Assembly: GCF_013387485.1 (NCBI RefSeq) | Contig: NZ_JABBXB010000004.1 | Span: 62,001 to 126,000, forward strand | Direction of reading: 5' to 3' | DNA: 64,000 nt | DNA from: Stenotrophomonas sp. SAM-B | GTDB taxonomy: Bacteria; Pseudomonadota; Gammaproteobacteria; Xanthomonadales; Xanthomonadaceae | Shown here: one piece after another, positions 24,466 to 33,771 of the stretch | Numbering within the stretch: the stretch's first letter is position 1 | How the letters are laid out: each line of letters opens with the position of its first letter | Notes under the pieces: generated by a model | What the model was told of the DNA's origin: nothing | What the model saw: the letters and a program-made list of their open reading frames with translations, nothing else | The model's database searches: none | Translations under genes and position numbers: made by a program

Positions 24466-26088
24466 ATGCATCGCTATCTCGCGTATCTGCTCGCCATCCT
24501 GCTGTTTCCGGTCTGCCTGTGGTTGGCCACGATCTGGCCCGCCTGGTACTGGGGCGTGGGGGTGACGGCCGCACTGGCGGTGCTGGGCACCTGGGATCTG
24601 CTACAGAAACGCAGCACGCTGCGGCGCAACTACCCGGTGCTGGCGCACTTCCGCTACGGGCTGGAATCGATCGGCCCGGAGATCCGCCAGTATTTCGTGC
24701 AGAGCGATCTGGAGGACGTGCCGTTCTCGCGGCAGCAGCGCGCCCTGATCTACCAGCGCTCGAAGAATGAAATGGACGTGGTGCCGTTCGGCACGCTGCG
24801 CAGCACCTATGCCGTGGACTACGAATGGATCAACCATTCGCTCGCGCCGACCGAGATCGGCCACCACGATTTCCGCATCCAGATCGGCCCGAACTGCGCC
24901 AAGCCGTATTCGGCCAGTGTGTTCAACATCTCCGCGATGAGCTTCGGCTCGCTGTCGGCCAATGCGATCCGCGCACTCAACGAAGGCGCACGACGCGGCA
25001 GCTTCTACCACGACACCGGCGAAGGGTCGATCTCACCGTACCACCGTGAGATGGGCGGCGATCTGGTCTGGGAAATCGGCTCGGGCTACTTCGGCTGCCG
25101 TGACGATGCGGGTGGCTTCAGCGAAGAGAAGTTCGTCGCCAATGCCAACCACGATCAGGTCAAGATGATCGAGATCAAGCTCTCGCAGGGTGCCAAGCCC
25201 GGCCACGGCGGCGTGCTGCCGGCGGCCAAGGTCAGCGAGGAAATCTCGATCACCCGCGGCGTGCCGATGGGCGTGGATTGCGTCTCGCCGTCGAAGCACA
25301 GTGCGTTCAACACGCCGGTCGAGCTGCTGCAGTTCGTAGCGCGGCTGCGGGAGTTGTCCGGCGGCAAGCCGGTCGGTTTCAAGCTGGCCATCGGTCATCC
25401 CTGGGAGTGGTTCGGCATCGCCAAGGCGATGCAGGAGACCGGCTTGTTGCCGGACTTCATCGTGGTCGACGGGGCCGAGGGGGGTACCGGCGCGGCACCG
25501 GCCGAGTTCATCGATCATGTCGGCGTGCCGATGCATGAAGCCCTGCTGCTGGTGCACAACACCCTGGTCGGGCTGGACCTGCGCGATCGCATCCGGCTCG
25601 GCGCGGCCGGCAAGGTGACCAGCGCGTTCGAGATCGCCCGCACCATCGCGCTGGGCGCGGACTGGTGCAATGCCGGGCGGGGTTTCATGTTCGCGCTGGG
25701 CTGCATCCAGTCGCTGAGCTGCCACAGCGACAAATGCCCGACCGGCATCGCCACGCAGAACCCGAATCGCTGGCGCCACCTGGATGCGACCGACAAGGCC
25801 ACGCGCGTGCACAGCTATCACGAGAACACGCTGCGTGCGCTGCGCGACCTGCTGTGCGCGGCCGGCCTCAATGATCCGTCGGAGCTGGGGCCGGAGCACA
25901 TCCTGCGCCGTGTCTCGCCGGTGGAGATCCGTTCGCTGGCATCGCTGTACCGGTATCTCGCCCCCGGCGAGCTGCTGCGCAAGGTGCCGGACCATGCCGT
26001 CTTCCACGATTACTGGGCCGATGCGCGCAGCGATTCCTTCCAGCCCCCGGCGCGCATCCAGGCGCTGCGTGCGAGCAAATCGCGGTGA
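24466..26088 (+). CDS. FMN-binding glutamate synthase family protein
   Basis: The 540-residue protein has one or two N-terminal membrane segments (about 5-48), then a glutamate-synthase-type FMN barrel with the central NISAMSFGSLSANAI, GAKPGHGG and DGAEGGTGAAP motifs. A cysteine cluster SCHSDKCPTG near the end of the barrel matches the iron-sulfur ligand region of GltB. It lacks the glutamine amidotransferase domain of true GltB, so it is probably a membrane-associated oxidoreductase of unknown substrate. GAGGA at 24456-24460 precedes ATG 24466. The stop overlaps the start of the acetyltransferase that follows. Confidence 0.85.
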   Translation: MHRYLAYLLAILLFPVCLWLATIWPAWYWGVGVTAALAVLGTWDLLQKRSTLRRNYPVLAHFRYGLESIGPEIRQYFVQSDLEDVPFSRQQRALIYQRSKNEMDVVPFGTLRSTYAVDYEWINHSLAPTEIGHHDFRIQIGPNCAKPYSASVFNISAMSFGSLSANAIRALNEGARRGSFYHDTGEGSISPYHREMGGDLVWEIGSGYFGCRDDAGGFSEEKFVANANHDQVKMIEIKLSQGAKPGHGGVLPAAKVSEEISITRGVPMGVDCVSPSKHSAFNTPVELLQFVARLRELSGGKPVGFKLAIGHPWEWFGIAKAMQETGLLPDFIVVDGAEGGTGAAPAEFIDHVGVPMHEALLLVHNTLVGLDLRDRIRLGAAGKVTSAFEIARTIALGADWCNAGRGFMFALGCIQSLSCHSDKCPTGIATQNPNRWRHLDATDKATRVHSYHENTLRALRDLLCAAGLNDPSELGPEHILRRVSPVEIRSLASLYRYLAPGELLRKVPDHAVFHDYWADARSDSFQPPARIQALRASKSR

Positions 26089-26564
26089 GTGGGGACCGTA
26101 CCGTTCAACTGCGTGTGGGACGTGCCGATGAGGCCGACACCCTGTGGGTGCTTCGCACGCGCTGCGTGCGCGAACTGTGCAGCGCGGCCTATCCGCCGGA
26201 GGTGATCGCGCCCTGGTCGGCCACGCCACCGCCGGCGCACTATCGCGCGCTGCTGGCGGCCGGTGGCTGCGTGGTCGCCGAAGACAGCGACGGCGCCCTG
26301 CTGGGGTATGGGGTGATCGATCGGGACGGCAATGAGATCGACGCGCTGTTCGTCGATCCCGACTGCGGTGGCCGTGGCATCGGCCTGACCTTGATGCAGG
26401 CGATGGAGGCGTTGGCCGATCCGGCGCGTCCGCTGGTGCTCTCGGCCTCGCTCAACGCGGTGCCGTTCTACACCCGCTGTGGCTTCGAGGCCCTGCGCGA
26501 GGAACGCTATCCGCATCCCAGCGGGGTAGCGCTCGCCTCGGTGCGCATGCAGCGCACACGGTGA
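26085..26564 (+). CDS. GNAT family N-acetyltransferase
   Basis: The 159-residue protein has the GNAT fold, with the acetyl-CoA motif in VDPDCGGRGIGLTLM (about 89-103) and the C-terminal strand SLNAVPFYTRCGF. Substrate unknown. GTG start at 26085 overlaps the preceding stop (GTGA), so it is translationally coupled to the glutamate synthase-like gene. The stop codon runs into a GTAG-type palindrome. Confidence 0.82.
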   Translation: MSGDRTVQLRVGRADEADTLWVLRTRCVRELCSAAYPPEVIAPWSATPPPAHYRALLAAGGCVVAEDSDGALLGYGVIDRDGNEIDALFVDPDCGGRGIGLTLMQAMEALADPARPLVLSASLNAVPFYTRCGFEALREERYPHPSGVALASVRMQRTR

Positions 26565-26587
26565 TGCCGGCCAGCGGCCGGCACTAC
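26565..26587 (-). repeat. SMAG/REP-like palindrome, reverse orientation
   Basis: TGCCGGCC and GGCCGGCA arms around AGC; read on the minus strand it begins with GTAG. Lies at the 3' end of the GNAT gene. Confidence 0.7.
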
Positions 26588-26729
26588 CTGGATGCTGCGC
26601 GCGGCATGCGCGACGAGGTGCGCTGAGCCGCGCCGAGCGCGCGTCAGGGCACGTATTGGTCGTTGCGGGCTGGCCGCGGGCACCACGCGCGCACCGTGTC
26701 GCACTGAACGCCCGTCAGGGCACATGTCG

Positions 26730-26753
26730 GTAGTGCCGGCCGCTGGCCGGCAC
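26730..26753 (+). repeat. SMAG/REP-like palindrome, forward orientation
   Basis: GTAG head followed by TGCCGGCC/GGCCGGCA arms around GCT. It carries the same palindrome as the element at 26565 in opposite orientation. The two stand between convergent genes. A direct repeat CGTCAGGGCAC (26642-26652 and 26713-26723) lies between them. Confidence 0.7.
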
Positions 26754-26761
26754 CTCGCGAT

Positions 26762-28009
26762 CTATGCCTGCGCCAGCCACGCCACCACGCCACGCCCGGC
26801 GCGCAGCCCGCTGGCGTAGCACGCCGTCAGCAGGTAACCGCCGGTCGGCGCTTCCCAGTCCAGCATCTCGCCGGCGCAGAACGTGCCGGGGCGCTCGCGC
26901 AGCATCAACTGCGCGTCCATCGCCTCCAGCCGCACCCCACCGGCGGTGCTGATCACTTCATCGATCGGCCGCGGTGCCTGCAGTGCCAACGGCAGGCGCT
27001 TGAGCGCGTGCGCGATCCGGTCCTGCGGCAGCTGCCCGGCCTCGCGGCCCAGCACCTCGAACAGCAGAGCGGATTTGACCCCGCCCAGGCCGAGCTGGCG
27101 ACGCAGGAACTCGCCGAAACTGCGGCCCTGGCGCGGCTTCTGCAGCTTCTCCAGCACCTGCGCTTCGGTCTGGCCCGGCAACAGGTCCAGCTGCAGGTCC
27201 ACCCGGCCATCGCGGGCCAGACTGTCGCGCAGATCGGCCGACAGCGCATAGATCAGGCTGCCTTCGATCCCGGTTGCGGTGATCACGCATTCGCCCTGCA
27301 GCGAACGCGGCTGACCCTGCAGGTCGGTCCAGTGCGCCACCACCGGCTTGAGCGGGGCACCGGCCTGGCGCTCGCTGAAGTAGGGCGTCCAGCCGATGTC
27401 GAAGCCGCAGTTGGCCGGCTTCAGCGGGGCGATGTCGATGCCACGCGCGGTCATGGGAGAGACCCACGCGCCATCCGACCCCAGTTCCGGCCAGCTGCCG
27501 CCGCCGAGCGCGAACACCACGGCGGCGGCAGTCACGGTGGTCTCGCCTTCAGGGGTCTGGAAACACAGCGCGCCCGTGTCATCCCAACCGGTCCAACGAT
27601 GCTGCACATGAAAGCGCACACCCTGTTCCTTCAGCCGGCGCACCCAGCCGCGCAGTAGCGGCGCGGCCTTGCGGTCGACCGGGAACACGCGCCCCGAACT
27701 GCCCACGTAGGTCTCCACGCCGAATGCCAGCGCCCAGGCGCGCAGCGCCTCGGCATCGAAATCGGCCAGCCAGCCGCCTACCGCCTCCGCACGCTCGCGA
27801 TAACGCGAGACGAACACGTCGCGCGCATCGGAGTGGGTCAGGTTGAGGCCGCCCTTGCCGGCGATCAGGAACTTGCGGCCGGGTGATCCCTTGGCCTCGT
27901 ACAGGTCGACGACGTGGCCGGCGGCGCGCACGGTTTCCGCCGCCATCAGGCCGGCGGGACCGCCGCCGATGATCGCGACCCGGCGTGGGGTAGTCAGGGC
28001 AATGCTCAT
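26762..28009 (-). CDS. BaiN/HI0933-like NAD(P)/FAD-dependent oxidoreductase
   Basis: Flavoprotein of 415 residues with an N-terminal dinucleotide-binding motif VAIIGGGPAGLMAAE and the HI0933-type follow-up GSPGRKFLIAGKGGLNLTHSD. The C-terminus has the FAD-binding segment STAGGVRLEAMD and CAGEMLDWEAPTGGY. Physiological substrate unknown. Start at 28009 chosen because the Rossmann motif follows at once; the longer frame overlaps the FKBP gene. It begins 10 nt after the FKBP stop, so the two form an operon. Confidence 0.88.
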   Translation of the reverse strand: MSIALTTPRRVAIIGGGPAGLMAAETVRAAGHVVDLYEAKGSPGRKFLIAGKGGLNLTHSDARDVFVSRYRERAEAVGGWLADFDAEALRAWALAFGVETYVGSSGRVFPVDRKAAPLLRGWVRRLKEQGVRFHVQHRWTGWDDTGALCFQTPEGETTVTAAAVVFALGGGSWPELGSDGAWVSPMTARGIDIAPLKPANCGFDIGWTPYFSERQAGAPLKPVVAHWTDLQGQPRSLQGECVITATGIEGSLIYALSADLRDSLARDGRVDLQLDLLPGQTEAQVLEKLQKPRQGRSFGEFLRRQLGLGGVKSALLFEVLGREAGQLPQDRIAHALKRLPLALQAPRPIDEVISTAGGVRLEAMDAQLMLRERPGTFCAGEMLDWEAPTGGYLLTACYASGLRAGRGVVAWLAQA

Positions 28010-28019
28010 GCAGGCAGGA

Positions 28020-28460
28020 TCAACGCGGCTTGACGTCGAGCAGCTCGACATCGAACACCAGCGAGGAGTTCGGTGCGATCGGGCCGGCGCGGCGGGCGCC
28101 ATAGCCATACTCGGCGGGAATCATCAGCGTGCGCTTGCCGCCCACCTTCATGCCGGCGAAACCTTCGTCCCAGCCCTTGATGACCTGGCCTTCGCCGAGA
28201 TCGAAGCTGAAGGGCTCGCCACGGTCCACCGAGCTGTCGAACTTGTCGCCATGCTTGTCCGCGGTGCGTTCGTCGTAGATCCACCCGGTGTAATGCACCG
28301 TGACCTTGCTGCCCGGCGTGGCCTCGGCGCCGGTGCCCGGCTGGGTGTCGATCTTCTCGAACTGCGCGATGCTGCCACCGGGCGGCGGGCCGGGCGGGGT
28401 GCAGGCCGCCAGCAGCGACAACATCAGGGGGGCGAGCAGGTAACGCGGCAGACGGCGCAT
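28020..28460 (-). CDS. FKBP-type peptidyl-prolyl isomerase, lipoprotein
   Basis: The 146-residue protein has a lipoprotein signal peptide ending in the lipobox LLAAC (Cys20), so it is anchored in the envelope and faces the periplasm. A single FKBP domain follows (VTVHYTGWIYD, FDSSVDRGEPFSFDLG, VIKGWDEGFAGMKVGGKRTLMIP, YGYGARRAGPIAPNSSLVFDVELLDV), with the usual active-site aromatics kept. Start ATG 28460 has CGGAG upstream on the minus strand. It leads an operon with the BaiN-like gene. Confidence 0.9.
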   Translation of the reverse strand: MRRLPRYLLAPLMLSLLAACTPPGPPPGGSIAQFEKIDTQPGTGAEATPGSKVTVHYTGWIYDERTADKHGDKFDSSVDRGEPFSFDLGEGQVIKGWDEGFAGMKVGGKRTLMIPAEYGYGARRAGPIAPNSSLVFDVELLDVKPR

Positions 28461-28514
28461 GGCGGGCTCCGGATCCAAAAAACGGGGACGCAAGGGTAGC
28501 GCATCGCCGGGCGC

Positions 28515-28520
28515 TATCAT
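28515..28520 (+). promoter_or_regulatory. -10-like hexamer directly upstream of the DUF6164 gene
   Basis: TATCAT ends 6 nt before ATG 28527 with no Shine-Dalgarno between. Suggests a leaderless mRNA. Confidence 0.35.
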
Positions 28521-28526
28521 GGGCGC

Positions 28527-28892
28527 ATGTCGAAACTGCTGCTCAACCTGCGCAATGTCGCGGACGATGAAATCCAGGATGTCACCGCCCTGCTGGACAA
28601 GGCGGGCATCGCCCATTACCGCACCGAGCCCAGCCCCTGGGGAATCTCCTTTGGCGGGATATGGGTCCGCGACAACGAGGATCACCCACGGGCCAAGGCG
28701 CTGATGGCCGAGTACCAGCAGGCGCGCGGCGAACGCGTCCGCGGTGAGCGCGAGGCCGCCCTGCGCGAGGGCACGGCCGAGACCTTCGGCAGCCTGATCC
28801 GGCGCCGCCCGGTGTTCGTGGTCGCGGTGTTGATCGGCATGGCCGTCGCGACCGCGCTGGTGCTGCTGCCGTTCGTGCTGCTGCGCGGCTGA
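28527..28892 (+). CDS. DUF6164-like small membrane-anchored protein
   Basis: The 121-residue protein has an N-terminal soluble domain (about 1-60) with the look of a DUF2007/DUF6164 signal-transducing fold (VADDEIQDVTALLDKAGIAHY, WGISFGGIWV). A charged helix follows, then one C-terminal membrane segment (about 97-119). The family link is from memory of similar xanthomonad proteins and is moderate. Function unknown. It is divergent from the FKBP gene. Confidence 0.65.
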   Translation: MSKLLLNLRNVADDEIQDVTALLDKAGIAHYRTEPSPWGISFGGIWVRDNEDHPRAKALMAEYQQARGERVRGEREAALREGTAETFGSLIRRRPVFVVAVLIGMAVATALVLLPFVLLRG

Positions 28893-28929
28893 TTCCCGGC
28901 CGGGTCAGGCGCGGCGCCTGCCCAGCGGC

Positions 28930-28935
28930 TAAAAT
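28930..28935 (+). promoter_or_regulatory. -10-like hexamer directly upstream of trhO
   Basis: TAAAAT ends 6 nt before ATG 28942; no Shine-Dalgarno. Suggests a leaderless mRNA, as at 7587 and 28515. Confidence 0.35.
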
Positions 28936-28941
28936 GGCGGG

Positions 28942-29694
28942 ATGATCGCCAATACCGCCGCCTACCACTTCACTCCCGTCGCCGACCCGGACGCGCTGTG
29001 CGCGACCCTGCTGGAGCGGGCAACCGCCGCGCAGCTGCGCGGCACGATCCTGGTGGCGGGCGAGGGCATCAACCTGTTCCTGGCCGGCGCCGAGCCCGGG
29101 ATCGACGGCTTCTACGCCGCGCTGCGGGCGGATCCGCGGTTTGCCGGGCTGCGCGTGAAGACCAGCTACAGCCCCATGCAGCCGTTCGCCCGGCTCAAGG
29201 CCAAGGTCAAGCCGGAGATCATCAGTTTCCGCATCGACGACGGCCAGCCGCTGGCCTATCCGCGCGCACCCTCGATCGATCCGGCCACGGTGCAGCGCTG
29301 GCTGCGCCAGGGGCACGATGACGCGGGCAAGCCGGTGGTGATGCTGGACACCCGCAACACCCAGGAAATCGAGTACGGCACCTTCCAAGACGCGCTGGTG
29401 CTGCCGATCACCAAGTTCACCGACCTGCCCGAGGCCCTGGCCCCGCACCGCGAGGCGCTCAAGGACAGCACGGTGGTCAGCTTCTGCACCGGCGGCATCC
29501 GCTGCGAGAAGGCGGCGCTGTGGATGCGCAACGATGGCATGGACAACGTCCTGCAGCTGGACGGCGGCATCCTGGGCTATTTCGAGGCCGTGGGCGGCGA
29601 GGGCTATGACGGCCGCTGCTTCGTGTTCGACGAGCGGGTGGCGCTGGACCCGTCTCTGCAACCGCTGGTCGACCAGGACGCCGACGCCGCCTGA
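28942..29694 (+). CDS. trhO: tRNA uridine 5-oxyacetic acid hydroxylation rhodanese TrhO
   Basis: The 250-residue UPF0176/YceA family protein takes part in oxygen-dependent 5-hydroxylation of U34 in tRNA. An N-terminal domain (about 1-95, GTILVAGEGINLFLAG) precedes a rhodanese domain with the active loop SFCTGGIRCEKAA containing catalytic Cys182 and a second cysteine at 188. Length is slightly short of the E. coli homologue. It is a single gene on the plus strand, with no Shine-Dalgarno. Confidence 0.88.
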   Translation: MIANTAAYHFTPVADPDALCATLLERATAAQLRGTILVAGEGINLFLAGAEPGIDGFYAALRADPRFAGLRVKTSYSPMQPFARLKAKVKPEIISFRIDDGQPLAYPRAPSIDPATVQRWLRQGHDDAGKPVVMLDTRNTQEIEYGTFQDALVLPITKFTDLPEALAPHREALKDSTVVSFCTGGIRCEKAALWMRNDGMDNVLQLDGGILGYFEAVGGEGYDGRCFVFDERVALDPSLQPLVDQDADAA

Positions 29695-29832
29695 GCCGTC
29701 TTCACGGCCTTGATTGTCCTGAATCGTCGCGAGACGGAAATCAGCGTCTTGCCATCCGCGCCTTGTGGGCGGTGGCAAACCGCGCGGACAGCCCCATCTC
29801 AGTGAGATATCTCCTGGTTGGAACGAGCATTC

Positions 29833-30825
<993 letters not shown>

Positions 30826-30922
30826 CCCCGGCGCTGCATGCGAAGAACACGTGACCACGCGGTTCACGTCGCCGTAGCCGCCAATCGGCTGTGATGGGGG
30901 CTCCCCTTACAGGAGCCACCTC

Positions 30923-31432
30923 ATGGCCGAACACGATCGCCAGCAGCACATCAAACAACTGGCCGGATTGATCCGCGACGTGGACATCGCGATGTTCACC
31001 ACGGTCGGCGCGGACGGCCGGTTGTTCAGTCGACCGCTGGGCACGCAGGAAGTCGAGTTCGATGGCGACCTGTGGTTCGCCACCGGCGCCGACAGCCCGA
31101 AAATCGCCGAGATCGCGGCCAATCCGCGCGTCAACGTCGCCTACGCGTCGCCCTCGGGCAACACCTATGTCTCGGTCTCGGGTACGGCCCGCGTGGTCAA
31201 TGATCGCGCGAAGATCGAGCAGCTGTGGTCACCGGCGATGAAGATCTTCTTCCCCGGCGGCAAGGACGACCCGAACCTGCGCCTGATCCACGTCAGCGCC
31301 GAATCGGCCGAGTACTGGGATGGTCCCGGTGGCCTGCTGGGCAAGGCGCTGTACTTCGTGCTGTCGGCGGTGACCGACGATCCGGGCGCGATGTCCGACA
31401 CCGGCACGGTGGATCTCAAGCCGAGCGCGTAG
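30923..31432 (+). CDS. Pyridoxamine 5'-phosphate oxidase-like flavoprotein (general stress protein type)
   Basis: The 169-residue protein has the FMN-binding split barrel of the general stress protein 26 family: MFTTVGADGRLFSRPLGTQEVEFDGDLWFAT at the N-terminus and VAYASPSGNTYVSVSGTARVV in the middle, ending with EYWDGPGG. It probably binds FMN or FAD; no enzyme activity is established for the group. ACAGGAG upstream supports ATG 30923. It is followed by three GTAG-type palindromes. Confidence 0.85.
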   Translation: MAEHDRQQHIKQLAGLIRDVDIAMFTTVGADGRLFSRPLGTQEVEFDGDLWFATGADSPKIAEIAANPRVNVAYASPSGNTYVSVSGTARVVNDRAKIEQLWSPAMKIFFPGGKDDPNLRLIHVSAESAEYWDGPGGLLGKALYFVLSAVTDDPGAMSDTGTVDLKPSA

Positions 31433-31443
31433 GTAATTCAGCG

Positions 31444-31471
31444 GTAGGTACCGACCGTTGGTCGGTACTTC
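31444..31471 (+). repeat. SMAG/REP-like palindrome, unit 1
   Basis: GTAG head with GTACCGACC and GGTCGGTAC arms around GTT. First of three related units in 90 bp. Confidence 0.75.
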
Positions 31472-31475
31472 AACG

Positions 31476-31498
31476 ACAGGTACCGACCGTTGCTCAGC
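31476..31498 (+). repeat. Degenerate SMAG/REP-like unit 2
   Basis: Starts like unit 1 (GGTACCGACCGTTG) but the second arm is changed to CTCAGC, so the stem cannot form fully. Confidence 0.5.
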
Positions 31499-31504
31499 AA
31501 TGCG

Positions 31505-31532
31505 GTAGGTACCGACCGTTGGTCGGTACTTC
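31505..31532 (+). repeat. SMAG/REP-like palindrome, unit 3
   Basis: Same 28-nt sequence as unit 1, in the same orientation 61 bp away. Lies at the convergent end of the stress flavoprotein and exoD genes, where it could stabilise or end both mRNAs. Confidence 0.75.
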
Positions 31533-31538
31533 AGTACG

Positions 31539-32195
31539 TCAGAACCAGCGCTGGAACAGATCCACCGTGTAGCCCACCAGTTGCCCCGAACTGAAGCCGA
31601 AGAACAACACGGCGGCCACGGCGCCGATCCAGTTGAGCAGCATCAGCACGCCATCGCGCTCCAGCAGCGCGAGGGCGAACAGCAGCAGCTGGAAGCCGAA
31701 CAGGTAATTGGTGAGCGGGATCGGCAGCGACAACAGCACGCCGATCAGGATCAGCAGCAGGCCGCTGAACGCATGCGCCGGCAGCGGCACCAGCAGGCCG
31801 GGCATCCGCGGCTTGAGCAGGCGGTCCAGCCGCCGCAGCGGACCGTCGATCCGCTCCAGGAAACGATGCATGGTTCCGCGTTTCGGACCCCGCCTGCTGA
31901 TGAAGCCCGGCAGCCACGGCCGGCGCATGCCGCACAGCATCTGCGCGCCGATCAGCACCACCAGCGGCCCGCTGACCGCACCGCCGATCCCGGGGATCGG
32001 AATGAAGGCGGGCAGGATCGCGACGAACAGGAACACACCGAACGCACTCTGCTGCAGGTCCTGCAGGATCTGGCCCAGCAGCAGCCGTTGCTCCGGGTCA
32101 CCGTGGTCGAACATCGCCAGCAGGGTACGGATACCCTCGTTGCGGTACTGCGGCCGCGTCGGGTCCGGCGGCGTCGGCTCAGCCGGTGATGTCAT
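31539..32195 (-). CDS. ExoD family exopolysaccharide synthesis protein
   Basis: The 218-residue inner-membrane protein of the ExoD family has about four or five membrane segments (FLFVAILPAFIPIPGIGGAVSG, LLLILIGVLLSLPIPLTNYLFG, LLNWIGAVAAVLFFGF). The IPIPG and LPIPLTN turns are typical. ExoD was first linked to exopolysaccharide in rhizobia; its molecular activity is unknown. The start overlaps the 3' end of the CNNM/CorC gene by 17 nt, so the two are co-transcribed. Confidence 0.85.
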   Translation of the reverse strand: MTSPAEPTPPDPTRPQYRNEGIRTLLAMFDHGDPEQRLLLGQILQDLQQSAFGVFLFVAILPAFIPIPGIGGAVSGPLVVLIGAQMLCGMRRPWLPGFISRRGPKRGTMHRFLERIDGPLRRLDRLLKPRMPGLLVPLPAHAFSGLLLILIGVLLSLPIPLTNYLFGFQLLLFALALLERDGVLMLLNWIGAVAAVLFFGFSSGQLVGYTVDLFQRWF

Positions 32196-33498
32196 CGGTC
32201 TCGTCTTCGCTCAGGGTACGCAGCAGCAGCTTGTCGACCCGGGCACCGTCGAGATCGACGATCTCGATGCGCCAGCCGGCCCAATCGAAGTACTCGCCCG
32301 CATGCGGGATGCGGCCGAAATAGTGGATGCACATGCCGGCCAGCGTGTAGTAGTCGCCATCGTCGGCATCGGGCAGCTCGGCGTTGCCCATCAGTTCGCG
32401 CAGGTCCTCGATCGACAGCGAACCGTCGACCAGGAACGAGCCGTCCTCACGGGTCACCACCAGCGCGTCCTCGTCCACGTTCTCCACCGACTGCAGGCGG
32501 CCAACCACCGCGCCCATCAGGTCGCTGATCGTGACCAGGCCCTGGATCTCGCCGTACTCGTCCACCACCAGCGCCATCGACTGCTGTTCCTCGCGGAAGA
32601 TCTCCAGCAGCTTCATCGCATGGGTGGACTCGGAGACGTACAGCGGCTCGCGCAGGTTCTGGAACAGCGAATGGTCATCGCGCACCAGGCGGGTCACCAG
32701 GCTCTTGACCTCGAGCACGCCGACGATGTCCTGGTCGTTGTCGCGGAACACCGGGTACCGCGAGAACTCGTTCTCGCGCATGGTCGCGATGTTCTTCTCC
32801 GGATCGGCCTGGGTATCCAGCCAGGCGATCCGATTGCGCGGGGTCATCAGGCTGTCGGCGGTGCGGTCGCCCAGGCGCATGACGCGGTTCATCATGTCGC
32901 GCTCGTGGGCGTCGATCACGCCGGCCTCGTGGCTCTCGGCCACCAGCATGCGGATCTCTTCTTCCGTCACCGAGGCCGATTCGTCCTTGCCCAGACCGAG
33001 CACGCGCAGCACCAGCCGGGTGGAGTGGGACAGTAGCCAGACGCCGGGCGCGGCGATGCGGGCGAGCCAGCTCATCGGCAGCGCCACCAGGCCGGCGATG
33101 TCCTCCGAACGGGTCAGGGCCAGCCGCTTGGGAACCAGCTCGCCGAAGATCAGTGTCAGGAAGGTGATCAGGGCCACGGCCAGCGTCTTGCCGACCACGC
33201 CCGAGTAAGCAAAGGCCGGGAACATGCCCTGCAGCCACTCGGCGATGGTCAGGCCGATCGCCTCACCGCCGAACAGGCCGGTCAGGATGCCGATCAGGGT
33301 GATCCCGATCTGGACCGTGGAGAGGAAGTTCTCGGGTTTCTCGGACAGCGCCAGGGCGCGCTCGGCGCGCTTGCTGGAGCCGGCCATCTGCTTGAGGCGG
33401 CTCTTGCGCGAGGTCATGACCGACATCTCGGACATGGCGAAGAAGCCGTTGAGCAGGATCAGGGCGAGGACAATAATCAGTTCAAACACGGGCGGCAT
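32179..33498 (-). CDS. CNNM/CorC (HlyC) family transporter-like protein
   Basis: The 439-residue protein has an N-terminal DUF21 membrane domain of about four segments (ELIIVLALILLNGFFAMSE, VQIGITLIGILTGLFGG and others), a CBS-domain pair (about 205-330, with MTPRNRIAWLD and VVDEYGEIQGLVTISDLMGAVVG) and a C-terminal CorC/HlyC domain. Family members are linked to magnesium or cobalt efflux; the old name hemolysin is misleading. First gene of an operon with exoD. Confidence 0.9.
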   Translation of the reverse strand: MPPVFELIIVLALILLNGFFAMSEMSVMTSRKSRLKQMAGSSKRAERALALSEKPENFLSTVQIGITLIGILTGLFGGEAIGLTIAEWLQGMFPAFAYSGVVGKTLAVALITFLTLIFGELVPKRLALTRSEDIAGLVALPMSWLARIAAPGVWLLSHSTRLVLRVLGLGKDESASVTEEEIRMLVAESHEAGVIDAHERDMMNRVMRLGDRTADSLMTPRNRIAWLDTQADPEKNIATMRENEFSRYPVFRDNDQDIVGVLEVKSLVTRLVRDDHSLFQNLREPLYVSESTHAMKLLEIFREEQQSMALVVDEYGEIQGLVTISDLMGAVVGRLQSVENVDEDALVVTREDGSFLVDGSLSIEDLRELMGNAELPDADDGDYYTLAGMCIHYFGRIPHAGEYFDWAGWRIEIVDLDGARVDKLLLRTLSEDETDDITG

Positions 33499-33771
33499 CC
33501 CCGGTTGGTGGCAGGGAGGGCGTGTTCAAGCGATGTCGGCTACCGGAGGGCGCGTGAGCGCGGCGGTGCGGCGGGGGGTAAGGGTCGTCGTCCATAGAGT
33601 GCACCCGAAGGTGCCCGCGCATCTTAACAAAAGGCCGGGGCAGGGATGCAATCAGGGTCGTTCAGGCAGGGCCGTCAGAGCGTGAAGATGACAGGGAGTA
33701 CCCGGATTGGACATCAAACCGTCATAATTCCGCCCGGTGCCGTCCTTCCTCGACGGCGAATAGGTTTCTCA
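33499..33771. other. Divergent intergenic region between CNNM/CorC and DUF47/Pit genes
   Basis: About 270 nt. It contains a GTGCACC/GGTGCCC hairpin (around 33599-33618) and an AT-richer segment CCGTCATAATT near 33719-33729 that may hold the -10 of the phosphate operon (CATAAT at 33723-33728). No convincing -35 or operator was found. Confidence 0.35.

Noticed and set aside
33719-33729. CCGTCATAATT before the DUF47/Pit operon as a PhoB box
   Set aside because: Only one half-site resembles the Pho box; no second repeat at the 11-bp spacing. It is more likely a -10 region.
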